A stretch of DNA of 64,000 nt from Apoderus coryli (Eukaryota; Arthropoda; Insecta; Coleoptera; Attelabidae), in contig OU452204.1 of the NCBI GenBank assembly GCA_911728435.2, positions 20,186,430 through 20,250,429 on the forward strand, written 5' to 3'. The position numbers and the translations under genes were made by a program. Positions 36,001 to 47,489 of the stretch are shown piece by piece. Within the stretch, counting starts at the first letter, position 1; each line of letters begins with the position of its first letter. Below the pieces are notes generated by a model. It had not been told where the DNA came from. It was given only the letters and a program-made list of their open reading frames with translations, and did not search any database.

Positions 36001-39000
36001 GTTTAGAAGTTGGGACTCCGCCGTATACGAGACACAACCTTCAAATCTGGTAGTGACATGTGAAGGTATCAATGTGAGCAAAAACCCAACCCTATATTAT
36101 TATGCAAAACTGAAAACACAACCCCTGTAAAAGTTAATAAGACAATGAAAATCGAAATCAAGTAATCAATTTCAGAAACTGCTTTTGATGGTAACACGTT
36201 CTGCCTTTGGCAGGTTTATTTTTACACACTTTACCACCTAATATAGCTCTATTGGGGTTTTGTGTAACGAAATGTCATATTTATTTTTAGACTGAGTTTT
36301 GTATATGATAATCATCCTTTTCTTTCTGTGTGTATCTAAGTTTAAGGTCTGGCATTTTCACTGAATGAACCGAGAACATGCCCCCTGTGATGGCACCGAT
36401 CCAAGTGCCGCTAGTCTCAGATACTATTCACCACCCCGAGCGACTGCTCAGCTACATGACCGGCGGGATACACTGCACATGACATTGTCTCGAATACTAA
36501 GGTCAGGGTGATCTGATCCCGAAACCACAATCGACTTGCCACCCATTGCCACTCAGGAGTTCCTACTACGCAACCATTTGCTAGTAGCAGCCAGGGGGGC
36601 TTCTTCTCTTTCAAAGTCCTGTTGTTAAGCAAATCTGGAACAGTAACGGTTCGCAGGATCAGTGAGAAAACCACAGTTCGTGATTTATAGGGAGCGTGCA
36701 ACGTGTTCTGTGTGAGAGAGTTGTGATAATCCTGATTTAAATGATTCCCTTATTAGAAAATTGATCAAATGTTTGAGGAAACCGGATATCAAAAATGAAC
36801 GAGGAACATCACTGCATTCTGTGAAAGACTTTACAAAATCCTATTGCTGCAAGTTTTTTAAAGGATGCCAAACATAGGCCCCAGTTCGTTAACGAAGTAA
36901 CTAGAACACTTAACAAACTCCTGCTTTCTGACGAGGCTCAATTTCCATCACAACTCGTACTTTCTCGAAGAGAGAGCAGGCGTGCAATTGCAGTGAATTC
37001 GGCACGTTATACGAAGACTTTGCTGGACTTTCTATGGTCGTCAAAGAAACAAAAATAACCAGCTAACATTGCCTTATTATGGGATTTAGTCAGGATGTGG
37101 GAGAATTTATGAATTAATATTTGCGCTCTCGATCGTCATACGTGGAGTATGGAGGGTATGGAGCTGAAGATATTCTGCATCATAGAGGACCGCAGCGATT
37201 GTCTCCGATTACAGGATGACCTAGATGAGTTGGATCGATGGTGTACTTTCAATGGAATTCCACTCAATAAAAGCAAATGTAAATCCGTAACATTTACCAG
37301 ACAACGGAGTCCCATTGAATGGCTTTATAACATTGGCGGTGCCGTCCTTGAAAAGTGCGAGAGTCTGCGGGATCTGGGTGTTTGGGTTGATAGTGATTTA
37401 TCCTTCAACCGTCACATTCAAGAAATTACTGCTGGTCCGATAATAACATTATGAGTGATGGAATGGTAAGGAAATGGGTGAGAGCATTTAAAGATGGCCG
37501 CACAAATGTCCATGATGAAGAACGGAGTGGGCGTCCTTCGGTCGTTAATGAAGATTTGGTGCAGAAAGTGGAGGAAAAGGTGAGAGAAAACAGACGCTTT
37601 ACAGTTTCATCAATGTGCGACTGCTTTCCTCAATATTCTCGTAGTGTTTTGTATCGCATTGTGACCGAGAACTTGAATTACCGGAAATTGTGTTCACGTT
37701 GGGTTCCAAAAATGTTGACGGATTTGCACAAAACCCAATGTTTAGGCAGTGCATTGACTTTCCTTGAGCGGTACCACAATGCAATCCAGAACAAAAGACG
37801 TGGCAAGTTGAATAAGGGTATCGTTTTGCTGCATGACAATGCCCGTCCACATGTGGCTAATCGGACCAAAGATCTCATTAAATCTTTTAAATGGGAAACT
37901 CTAGATCATCCTCCATACAGCCTTGATCTGGCGCCCAGCGACTACCATTTGTTCATGCACTTGAAGAAACACCTGGGTGGTCAACGTCTTCAAGACGATA
38001 ACGAAGTCAAAACATTTGTGATACAGTGGTTAACAAGTCAGGCGGCAGAATTTTATGAGGAGGGTATTCAAAAACTGGTGCCACGTTATGACAAGTGCCT
38101 CAATATTCACGGAAATTATGTAGAAAAGTAGATTAAGGTACAGGCTTTCATGTAAAAATAAAATTATTGCGATATCTTTGCACGTCTTTTTTTAATTCCA
38201 AAACGGTACTTACTTAAAAAACATGCCTCGTAATTGGCTGTAAACCTGTTAGGCAAGTAAATAAATTATAAAAATGTCTACGAAACACTTACCATCTGTT
38301 AATACTAGAGGAATAGAAACATGTTTCAAAAAACAATCAGTCCTAATATCTTTGGTACCATTTAACGCCCCATACATCATGGCTTGCATACCCAAACATG
38401 TACCCCATAATGGAAAGTACAGGTCATTTCTATTGCTCTGCACCGCCATGTTATACAGGTAATTGACTGCTTCTCCATATCCGCCAGTCTCGTTAAAATA
38501 TGTTCCTCCGCCAGGAAATAAGATTCTATTTATTACAAGGGAAATAAAAAACAAATTAATGTACATATTCACTTAGATTGTTTTAGTTATTTTTCTTGTT
38601 TCTTAGTCTCACAGAGACGATGTCATTATTTCTCGCCTACGAGATACAATACGATGAGGGTTGACTATAGATATCCATCTAACAAGTAAATAAAGCAGAG
38701 AGCACTAAACTTGTTGAAAACAATCCAATTTAATATATAAAAAAGATAAAAATAAAGCGAAAACATCAAATCAATGTCCTCATGATAAGTTGATTGCAAA
38801 AATGTATGTTCGATTAACAGTATGTCCGCGGATTGAGTTTACATGAGGGCCAATATGTACCAAAAAGTGAAGGCACAGTTTTGATGGTTTAGAAAATACC
38901 ATTCATCACAAGAACCTTCAAATTATGCAGGGACAGGGTTGGTCCAAAAATACAAAAATGTTATTTTGCGTAAGAGTAAACATGCCTTATTTTGCATTAT

Positions 39001-42000
39001 TTAAGCAAAAACTTTGATCAAGAATGACTTTTTTCTGCAGATTGCAAAATATACGGTATGTTTACTTTTACGCAAAATACCATTTTCGTATTTTTGACCA
39101 ACCCTGGATCCATATATTCTATAGGCACACTGAGCTATGGAGGCTCTCAAATAGCGTTGCGAAGACTTCTCCAATGACAAATCTTCTCTAATCTTCTTTT
39201 AAATCTGCGGGGCAATTTCTTTTAAGTCTTCTATTCAAGGTGGGCTGTAGTAGTAGATGTATTATTTCGTTGACATGATGTTCCAGTTTTTCGTAATGTT
39301 TGACACTTTTGGCTTGGATTACGTCTTTTACAAATGGTATCTTTAGGTCTTCGTGTATAGTGAGATTGCTTACATACCATGGGGCGTTTGTTATCATTCG
39401 AAGAATTTTTGATTGGCTTCTTTGGATTATTGCCATGTTGGACTTACTCGTGCATCCCCAGAGTTCTATTCCATATGTCCATATTGGTTTTATGACAGTT
39501 TTATATATCAGGAGTCTATTGTCAAGAGATAACTTAGATTTTCTTCCTATTAACCAGTTTAGTTCTTTTACTGTTAAATCAATTTGTTTGCGGTTTTTGT
39601 TACATGTTCCTTCCAAGTTAATCTTGCATCCTGATGCATTCCTAGATATTTTGTACTACCGGAAGTTGGAATTTGAATGTCATTTATATATACAGGTGGA
39701 CATTGTCCTTTCCGTAGAGTAAAGTTAACCTGGACAGATTTGCTTTCATTGATTTTGATTCTCCACTTCCGAAGCCATATTTGTACTTGATTTAAATGGT
39801 TCTGTAGGATATGTGATGCCGTAGCTGGGTTTTCATGGCTGGCAATTATTACAGTGTCGTCTGCAAATGTACCCATTATTGTATCAGCATTTCCAGGGAG
39901 ATCTGCTGTGTATAATACGTATAATAATGGTCCAATAGTACTGCCCTGGGGTACTCCAGATTTGATATCGAAGGTCGGTGATGCACTGTTAGTCCTGTCT
40001 AAATTTCACAACCGTTCAGGCAACAAAAAAATTTCAATTTTTTGATGCTTTTACTCGGTATAGAACTATAGAACGCTATCATTCAAGCCTTAAGAAACTA
40101 TCCTTCATGACACTGCTTCCGCATGTCGTTTGGCATGCAAGTAGCCCTTCATAATATCATTGTCCTATACTGTTATTGATACGAGTACTAAAGAGCCTCT
40201 CGCTCAGATACGATCTTAGTAGATTAAAGTATGTTACAGGAAGAAGCTTTTTGATTTTGTATAGTAAACCTGTATGCCATACTTTATCAAAGGCTTGGCT
40301 AACGTCCAAGAATACAGATGTGGTGTACAATTTTCGTTCAATCGATCGGTTGATTTCGTGAGTTATTCTGTGGATTTGTTGTATGATTTGCTCGGAATCC
40401 GAATTGATGGTCCGGTATCCATTGTTCTGTATTTGGATCGCAAGTTATTCTTTTTATCAGGAGCCTTTCAAGAATTTTGGAGACCACAGGTAACAGACTG
40501 ATTGGACGATACGAAGTGGCCTTGTTTGGTTCTTTGCCTGGTTTTGGGATTAATATTATTTCTGCTGTATAAAGAATGCCTTTTTCCTTTATTTTCAATT
40601 TTTTGGAGCCTTGGTTTGGTATAGGACGCTATCATACAGAACCTAATCAAGACCTAAGAAACTATCCTTAATGAGGAATCCTCCGCATGTCGTTTGGCAC
40701 GTAGATAGATATGTTGGGAGCTACGTACCAGAAATCTCTTCGCAAGCTACCAGAATTCTCCTCGCGAGCTACCAGGGGCTCGCGATCGACGGGTTGGCGA
40801 CCACTGCCTTACAGTCTCAACCAAAATAGGACACAGTGTACAATGTGATCCGGTAATCTATCATCGAAAAAGGTAATTTTGCATGTTTTTTTCAACCTCG
40901 GTGTATTTTAATTTGCATGCATCCCTAGAGACTTTTGTTGGTTATCCCTGAATAGTTATTTACCAGTGTTTTAACAAATCAATTATATTTGAAAACAATT
41001 ATTAATTTATTCAAATAAATGAACAAGAATTTAATGGTGCTGGTTTTACCTACACAAGGAATTTTGTTTAATTTAGCAGGCCCCCAGTCTAATTCAATAG
41101 AACCAGACCGAGGCATGGGTCGACAGATACTGACGAATTCGTTTCGCTCTTGCTATGAGCTCGTCAGAGTACCATAGTCGTTGCCCATCTACAAATATCA
41201 GCCTGCATTTAAGCACAATAGGATACACAACAGTAGACACATGTAAACACGTATCATCTACATGTACTTAGTAATGCATATCCTATACCATGCAGAGGCC
41301 GAACAAACTCAATGTATAGGTAAAACCAGTCGTATAAATAGAAAATAAAAATAAATTTATTCAAATATTTTGCTTTTAAATGACTAATACAACTAATTTT
41401 AAAAAAATCTCAACATGATATAACTCACCCATTTGTATAATTCACAACTCGTCTATAATATGATTCATCTTGGCCAATCCTAAACAAGAATTTTAATATT
41501 TTAACTGTAGTTAAACCATTTTCATCATTGATGATTAATTCAGTTATAAGATCGCTATTTCGTTTTGAATTCAATGTTCTACAAAACGGAATTACAAAGA
41601 AGCCCCTATCCAAAGACAAAAGAACAGACACAACTGTCGTGCCGTATTTATCAGTAGAAAATTGGCAGAGCAAAGCCTTGAGCGTTTAGATTAAGAAAAA
41701 CAGTCGCGGGTTCACTCAGAATTGCGTGTCACCACATTTGTAACTAAATACCCACCATATGAATTGTATCTGTTCCTCAGTGAAAGGAAAATAATAAGAT
41801 CACAGAAGTACCTATTCCAGTATAACAGCAAACGGTTTATTGCTATCTCTACTTACCACACTGGCAGTACTCTAGCACCAGCACTTTCCAAATACTTTAC
41901 ATAAGATGCAGCAATAAAACTTGCTGGTCTTTTATCCGAAAACAAATGCGAAATAATATAAGTTTCTTGCGATAATACTCCTATTATTGGTGCATCTGTT

Positions 42001-42059
42001 GACAAAGATAAATTGAATTTTATTGAAGCTATTAATAAAATCACGACTTTCAAAAACAT
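33085..42059 (-). CDS. GGH: Gamma-glutamyl hydrolase (folate polyglutamate hydrolase), 4 exons
   Basis: Exons complement(join(33085..33575, 38293..38525, 41429..41479, 41857..42059)) join in phase to 978 bases, 325 residues, close to the usual length. The enzyme trims gamma-linked glutamates from folylpolyglutamates, in lysosomes or after secretion. A signal peptide is visible at the start ([20 protein letters not shown]). It is followed by [25 protein letters not shown] and [20 protein letters not shown]. The class I glutamine-amidotransferase-like nucleophile elbow is [10 protein letters not shown] with the catalytic Cys, and the catalytic His lies in [13 protein letters not shown]. Both are intact, so the enzyme should be active. 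Several N-x-S/T sites are present (NGT, NVS). AATAAA lies just past the stop on the minus strand (33056-33061). Introns 2 and 3 (2.9 and 4.7 kb) carry LINEs, mariner and a ribozyme element. The start codon lies 882 bases from the start of PTCD1, divergent. Confidence 0.93.
33640..34440 (+). mobile_element. LINE reverse transcriptase remnant in GGH intron 3
   Basis: The plus strand reads [40 protein letters not shown] and, in a shifted frame, a [12 protein letters not shown] piece. After more shifts [12 protein letters not shown] (near 34240) belongs to the C-terminal part. Many stops; a dead copy of an RTE-like or related group. Confidence 0.6.
34568..35800 (-). mobile_element. RTE-like LINE, minus strand, frame-shifted
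   Basis: Downward from 35774: [40 protein letters not shown], then after a shift [20 protein letters not shown] with the catalytic box changed to [10 protein letters not shown] (YADN for YADD), [10 protein letters not shown], and the typical C-terminal [20 protein letters not shown] and [22 protein letters not shown] microsatellite (34568-34581) is the 3' end. The mutated active site and two frameshifts show it is inactive. Confidence 0.75.
35801..37148. other. GGH intron 3, anonymous sequence
   Basis: No exon. A plus-strand frame at 35945-36130 and a minus-strand one at 36417-36701 have no recognisable domains. Around 36900-36960 [15 protein letters not shown] wording hints at a further Tc1/mariner-type scrap, too weak to call. 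Confidence 0.35.
37149..37436 (+). mobile_element. LINE family B fragment
   Basis: Encodes [33 protein letters not shown] and [20 protein letters not shown], aligning with LINE B at about 31645-31865 (EEWCIRNRLPLNVSKCKLMS and so on). It ends abruptly where the mariner begins. Confidence 0.7.
37440..38225 (+). mobile_element. mariner-type transposon with internally deleted transposase
   Basis: A 226-residue frame (37451-38131) contains the second DNA-binding helix region ([29 protein letters not shown]), the linker [10 protein letters not shown], and the C-terminal catalytic half with [10 protein letters not shown] and [16 protein letters not shown]. There are 34 residues between the second and third catalytic Asp, as in DD34D mariners. 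Between LTFLERYHN and [10 protein letters not shown] the segment that should hold the first catalytic Asp is deleted in frame, and the N-terminus is missing, so the enzyme is dead. The 3' side ends near 38225 with an AAAACGGTACTTACTTAAAA stretch that could be the right terminal repeat. No left repeat is seen; the left edge abuts LINE B sequence. Confidence 0.75.
38934..39106. mobile_element. 173-bp MITE with long terminal inverted repeats
   Basis: Left end CAGGGTTGGTCCAAAAATAC and right end (other strand) CAGGGTTGGTCAAAAATACG pair over about 50 bp, including TATTTTGCGTAAAAGTAAAC-type sequence. The centre is short. The CAGGG start suggests hAT, but no 8-bp duplication is visible (TGCAGGGA versus GATCCATA). 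It lies in GGH intron 2. Confidence 0.65.
39188..40610 (-). mobile_element. Jockey-clade LINE, minus strand, interrupted
   Basis: From 40598 down: [39 protein letters not shown], then [16 protein letters not shown]. After a break (about 40035-40140) come [12 protein letters not shown] (about 39865), [38 protein letters not shown] and [17 protein letters not shown]. The last two are hallmark strings of Drosophila-type Jockey elements. A frameshift separates the 39876-39574 and 39616-39188 pieces. Inactive. It lies in GGH intron 2. Confidence 0.8.
40611..40806. mobile_element. Possible hAT end
   Basis: On the minus strand the sequence starts CAGTGGTCGCCAACCCGTCG and continues with repeated AGCTCGCGAG-type motifs, the pattern of many hAT termini. 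The other end was not found. Part of this unit (about 40618-40700) is repeated at about 40050-40130. Confidence 0.4.
41018..41353 (+). mobile_element. Hammerhead-ribozyme retroposon, copy 2 (monomer) in GGH intron 2
   Basis: Flanked by AATTTATTCAAATA at 41004-41017 and 41354-41367. The body starts near TGCTGGTTTTACCTACACAA, keeps the 53-base segment lost in the left arm of copy 1, and runs to GGTAAAACCAGTCGTATAAA. It then ends in the A-rich GAAAATAAAAATA with no inverted arm. About 17 bases near the start (CAAAGCGGACTAAAATG) are deleted relative to the other copies. This is the simplest form of the family and shows the unit length, about 310-335 bases. No coding capacity. Confidence 0.8.
41126..41173 (-). 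ncRNA. Type I hammerhead ribozyme, copy 2
   Basis: Minus strand: GGTACT, CTGACGA, GCTC-ATAGCAA-GAGC, GAAA, CG-AATT-CG, TC (cleavage after the C of GTC), AGTATC. Stem I extends with CGAC/GTCG and then ATGGG/CCCAT, separated by small internal loops, to give a 74-base fold at 41115-41188. The strand is the same as that of GGH, whose intron 2 contains it, so it is present in the GGH pre-mRNA. Confidence 0.87.
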
Positions 42060-42941
42060 GTTTACAATAGATACACAGATGTGTGAGTAACGTTAGTGAA
42101 CAGTAACTAACTTAAAATAATTGTTTTTATTTATAATTATTTAAGATGCTCTGTAATCAGTTGATAAGAAGAGTAAATTGAAATGACCGGAGATAGGTAC
42201 CTACACTAACGCTTATTACTTGATAACTGGTTAAGCTGTAACAATATAGTAATATTAATACTTGAACTACCTATGACTATATTTTTTATTAAGATTCATG
42301 ATATTAATTATGAGAAAATCAAAATAATCTACAATAGTTATACCATTGACAGACTGGATTTCTCCCATAATTTTTCAGGATTTACTGACATTTTCATTCG
42401 TATATTTATTTTGGAAAAACTTTACCAGTTAAAGCACTGCCAAAGTAAAACAAAAAATCAACTCCTACATAATTTACTTTAACATTATTTTACATAATAA
42501 TTCACCTTTGTTTTCAGTTATTTTTAATTCATAGGTTGAGGTTAGGTAATAGTCAGTAGTCAGCTGCTCTTCTTCTCCTCACTATCGTTTCAAATCATTA
42601 GCTATCAAGTTAAGAAGTAGCGGTCCGATGTCTTTGCAACACAAATTTTATTTTATTTAGAATAAAACTACTATGCACTCAATAATAACAATATTGAAAT
42701 GGGAAACATGTTTCGATCTCATAAAAATGTTTTATAGTGTCATTAATTTAATTATTTTTTTTAAATATATATTATGTAGAATTGTATCAGGCAGCTCTTA
42801 CTTCTGAATATATTACTCTATGCCTAGGTTTGACATTTGAAACGCTATATCAAGCCTCTGTCAAATAATCACTAATCACATTGTAGCATAACCTTAAATA
42901 TTTAAAATTAATGCCGAATAAATTTAAATCCAAACAAAAAT
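42060..42941. promoter_or_regulatory. Divergent promoter region between GGH and PTCD1
   Basis: The two start codons are 882 bases apart and face away from each other, so both promoters must lie here. No TATA box at a convincing distance or other site could be assigned. A short open frame at 42273-42482 is not believed. Confidence 0.5.
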
Positions 42942-45900
42942 ATGTTTAGAATTGAATTAAATCGCCTTTTTCTCAAAAGTAACTCACACTTTTGTAAAAA
43001 TGTTTTACTCAATAACTTTGTAGTTCGTTTTCAATATATGGCATCCCAAAAATTTGCTAACAAAATAAGAGAAAACCAAGGAGAATCCGATTTAAAGTTT
43101 AAACCAATTGCAGATAATGCAAAAATCAGCGATAAACAATTTATGCTAAGACTCAGAAATGATCCGGATACTTTTGGAACTCCTAGTAATGACGACATTC
43201 TAGAGGAAGATGATATTAAAGAAGAAAAATTCATATCGAACAAAGTACCTGGCAGTCGGAAATTAAGCACTAAACAATATGCAGATATAATTAAAGACTA
43301 CATTAGAAAAAGGATGATCAAAGAAGCTATCGATGTGGTAGAAATCAAAATGATTGAAGAAGACCGCGTTAAACCTGAACCATACATTTACAATTTACTT
43401 TTAGGTGCATGCGGACGAGTCGGATACACTGAGAAAGCTTTTAAGCTCTATATTAAAATGAGAAATAGAGGATATGAACCGATTGCAGGAACTTTTACAG
43501 CACTATTTAATGCATGTTCAAATAGCCCTTGGCCTGAAACTGATGGTCTCAAGCGTGCAAATCATTTAAGAGAAATTATATTAGAAAAAGGATATCAGTT
43601 AAACACGATGAATTATAATGCTATGATAAAAGCATATGGAAGATGCGGAGATTTGGCGACCGCTTTTAGTATAGTAGATGAAATGATTGAGAAGAAATTA
43701 CCAATTCAAAACCATACATTAAATTTCCTACTTCATGCATGTATAAGTGATAAAGAAGCTGGATTTCGTCATGCACTATTAGTTTGGAGAAAATTTATTA
43801 AGAAAAAAATTCCTCCAAATTTGTATAGTTACAATTTAATGCTGCGGTCTATAAGAGATTGTGGTTTAGGCGATGTTCAAGTTACTGAAGAAGTTTTGAA
43901 GCAGTTGTTAGGCGAAGAAGGTAACTTTAAGAGATTGGAAGCTTTATCAGCGAGCGTGAGTAAATTAGATACTCAGGAAGATGGGTTATTTGAGAATAAA
44001 TTACTGTTACAAACTGTTAATTTATATAATAAAATTGAAGTAAGTAATACCAATCAAATCGTGCCATATGAAGGAACTTCGGAAGAGCATAACTACTTAA
44101 GTAATAATAAAATTCAACTCTTCTATACTAAAAGGAATAAGTTAATGATCGGATACATTAAACCTAAATCTATTGTCGAGGTAAAGACAATGTCAACACA
44201 AAAAGACACCCGGGAAAATACAAGTAATGTAGATAGTCTCAGACCAAACCTCATGGCTCGAATTCCTCATTTAGGCAATATAATTTCAATAAGTGAGGTA
44301 AAGAAACCACAAGACAGGTTGATTTTAGTTGGAGGGGCTGCTGCATTTTTACAGAATATGAAGGAAAATGAATGCAAACCCGACATAAAAACATTCACAC
44401 AACTTTTGGATTGTATACCGAATACTAAAGCGGCTGAAAGTGATTTAATGTCCGCTATGAAACAGTTTTATGTGAAACCGGATGTTGATTTTTTCAATAT
44501 GTTGATGAAGAAAAGGAGTATGAGGTGTGATTATGATGAAGCAAAGGTAAGGTTCCAGTGTCTGTTTCTATTTATATTGTCAATTGCAAAATATATTCAG
44601 TTCTATGAGGTTTTTGATGATGAATGATATCGTTTAACATGTCTTTAACACCATTAAAAAGGATTGAGTACCCTTATTATTGCCCGTTTTTCTCAAAACG
44701 ACTTCAGTCTTCGATGGAAGTTTTGTCTTGAAGAAATGGAAGACGATAGAATATTACAAGAAATAGTTTCAGCAAAAAGGCCGCCGTGTAAATTATTTAT
44801 GGCAGCTTTCACGTAATCTATTTCTTGCATTGTTATATCTGTGGTTTCTTTAACAAACCTAATTCGTATGGGGCGGCAATAACGGGGAGATGACGGAGTA
44901 GGATTCTGCCATATAACCTCATTACTTTTGGAGCTTTTTAGCTGAAGGGGTACAAAAGAACTTTGAAATAAGTTGGCGTCAGAAGCAGCATCGTTACCAA
45001 ATCTTTGTTTGAATTGAACTTGTGTGCTCCATCACAACCCCACTTGCACATCAAAACAAACGTATCGCTTCTTTCAGTATGCAGTTTTAAAACTTCTTCT
45101 AAATGGATCAATAATCGAGTAGCGGTATGGTCCATTAAGCTTTGCAGTTTTACTTCAGCACAAGTTTCGGTTACTAAGTATGCTGCCTTATCAGGGTAGC
45201 ACTCTAGTTTAGCTTTTTGTAGAAGACTATAACAAGGAAATAACTTTTTCTGAGTGCTTCTTATTATTTCGTACTGCCTCCTGGAAAGTCCTGCTTCAAC
45301 AAACATGGCAATAGCCTGCTTCGGCGACAATTGAGAGCTGACACTTTCTAACTGAGTACGAGAAAAAGCTTTCTTATATTTTGTTGCTCGTTTTGGGGTA
45401 CTTGTAATTTCTTTTAGAACTAAGGAAGCATCTCTTTTGCCACTTTCTACTAGCTTAGACTGCGTCGCGTAAGTGAGCACCTCTAAGTTAGTTGTTTTGC
45501 GAAGCCCTTCGGTTTTTCTTCTTTTAGTCCTCTCACTTTTTACAACCTTTGGAATATGAAATGTTCCTTGGAGCCATTCGTTATTTTTCTTTAAGAAGTA
45601 TTCTTCTTTTCTTAACGCTTTAGACCACCTGCTCTTTACTTCTGACTTAAAATGTGACAAATCGTGCTTTAGTGTACTAATTTGCTCCGTTGAAAAATCT
45701 TCCGATTCGAGAAGATGGTTTTCTAGAAATTCCAACTTTTCGTTCATGGTATTCAAATTTTGTTGCTGCATAATAGAAAATAAACGTTTTCTAGTCAGTA
45801 CTCGTACATTTGACGGCCCTGAAAAAAAAAAAACAACAATTAAGAACGGAAAAAGGAAATAATTAATACCAGTTGTTATTTTATCGATTTTACATGTAGT

Positions 45901-47295
45901 TATTTGTTTTAAATAGCAATAATTTACAAAATCGCATTTTTTCGCAAAAAAAAATAGATTTTTTGAAGAACAAAGCCTAAACTTTCAAAACAAACTGATA
46001 TCGATTCCGGGAAATATCAGGAAGTACAACTTTGTTCCTACAAAGTAAAACTAGATTGAAAAAAAAGCATGAAAACAAACTATCAATAGAAAAAGCTAAT
46101 TTTAAAATTACTAAAATTCATTATATAACAAAGATTTGTGAAAACTAAATACACTTACCTGGTTCTCCACAATCCATAATTTATTATTTTATCAGTCTAA
46201 ATAAACAATACAAATCACAACACTCTTTAACTACACATCTGCTAACTACGGCGGAAATTAATATGTCTGCTCAAGGATAGCCGACTTTCAACTGATCGTA
46301 CGATTGTGAACAGTGTGCTATAAGGTGGAAAATGGGTTTATTATATGCGTAAACTATCTCTGCTTATAAAATACACGTATTTTCTACCTGCGATAAAGTT
46401 TACGAAATCGATTTATGGCCGGCCAGATTGCTCAAATACCCCACTGTGCGCCGTCAGGTGTTCTCAAAGAACGAAATGGTACTAAGAATGCACACAGGTC
46501 TGTAAACATTATTTTTGCTGCCGGATTTGAAGATTGGAGTAATGAAACTACATGGGGAAACCACCCGAGCCGACCGAACAGTGAAAAATAATCTTATTCA
46601 ACTAAAAATTATTGATTTCAGGAAATACTAACATTATTGAAAAAAAGGGGGTACAGGCCGGATCTTATAACATATGGTGTGTTAGCTTTAGGTTGTCAGA
46701 CAAAAGAACAAGCTCTGGAACTGATTCAAGAAATGAAATCACGTAGTTATAGGTAAGTTAAATGTTTCAACTTTATATTTGTGAGCTTTCTAGAGTTTTA
46801 GTAAAATGGTTCGTTAATATTGTTTCGTTCTCAGGTTGAACACAGAAATATTAGGGGCAATGTTGCGTACGGCATGCCACAGCTTTAATCTGAAATATAT
46901 TATGACTATCATGGATTTATGCGTCAGTGAAAAGATATCACCGAATAAAAAGTTCATGGAACACTTGAGGAGATTTTATAAACAAACCAAGGAAAAACTT
47001 TATGCAAAAGTAAGTCTGAATTATTGTAAAACTACTAGGTACTAGTACATTTCTATTTATTTGCCTTTAGGAATTAGCACCAGGACAAGAAAAGAACTTT
47101 ATGATATTTAAAAAACGTTACAAGGAATGGTTGCAGGAGGTATATGTTGACGAATCCGAAGAGGTTCATCCATGGCAGCAATTTAAAGAAGCATCAGAAA
47201 ATAAATACAAATACAAACCAAAAGATTCTGCGAGGTTTAAACCGATCCATGCCTCAAAGTTTAGAGTTAAGACATCTACGAAAGTTAGATATTGA
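42942..47295 (+). CDS. PTCD1: Pentatricopeptide repeat protein 1, mitochondrial
   Basis: Exons join(42942..44546, 46622..46752, 46835..47009, 47071..47295) join in phase to 2136 bases, 711 residues; the human protein is of similar length. PTCD1 works in mitochondrial RNA metabolism (tRNA processing and 16S rRNA stability in mammals). The first 35 residues are rich in Arg, Lys, Asn and Leu with few acids, fitting an import signal. PPR units of about 35 residues are visible: YIYNLLLGACGRVGYTEKAF, FTALFNACSNSPWPETDGLK, MNYNAMIKAYGRCGDLATAF, HTLNFLLHACISDKEAGFRH and PNLYSYNLMLRSIRDCGLGD, then a less regular middle. After it come RPDLITYGVLALGCQTKEQA in exon 2 and the basic C-terminal tail. Intron 1 (2.1 kb) carries a RAG1/Transib-like transposon on the opposite strand. 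All splice sites are GT-AG. Confidence 0.9.
44670..46177 (-). pseudogene. RAG1/Transib-like transposase gene remnant in PTCD1 intron 1
   Basis: The minus strand has a short first exon (46177-46159, MDCGEP) with a GTAAGT donor and an in-phase second exon from 45818, giving 299 residues to a stop at 44938. The text includes a coiled-coil-like N-terminus (MNEKLEFLENHLLESEDFST), SPKQAIAMFVEAGLSRRQYE, AEVKLQSLMDHTATRLL and FVLMCKWGCDGAHK. KWGCDG is the type of block that holds the first catalytic Asp in RAG1/Transib-like proteins. Just after it the frame shifts (about 45016): the other frame continues NDAASDANLFQSSFVPLQL and WQNPTPSSPRYCRPIRIRF, which fits the same family, to about 44670. The protein is therefore broken and its C-terminal catalytic part is missing. 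Retention of a spliced N-terminal half is notable. The family assignment is from memory of motif style and is tentative. Confidence 0.5.
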
Positions 47296-47489
47296 AGTTC
47301 TGGAGGATTAGTTTGGAACTCAGTGTTCTGTGATATGATTTTTAATAAAAATATTAACAACAGGATAATTTTTACATACAATTATTATTTTCGAAATGGA
47401 AAGGTTGTTTTGTAATGATTAAATCAATAAAATGAATCTTAAATTGGATCTTGGAATTTACTTTTCAAATTCACTTAGCCAATGTGATG

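Noticed and set aside
41480..41673. Extension of GGH exon 2 upstream as coding
   Set aside because: The AG acceptor at 41480-41481 and the in-phase join with exon 1 show that it is intron.
44938..45771. Reading the minus-strand frame in PTCD1 intron 1 as a normal host gene
   Set aside because: It stops just after a KWGCDG motif while another frame continues the same family, so it is a frame-shifted transposon gene.
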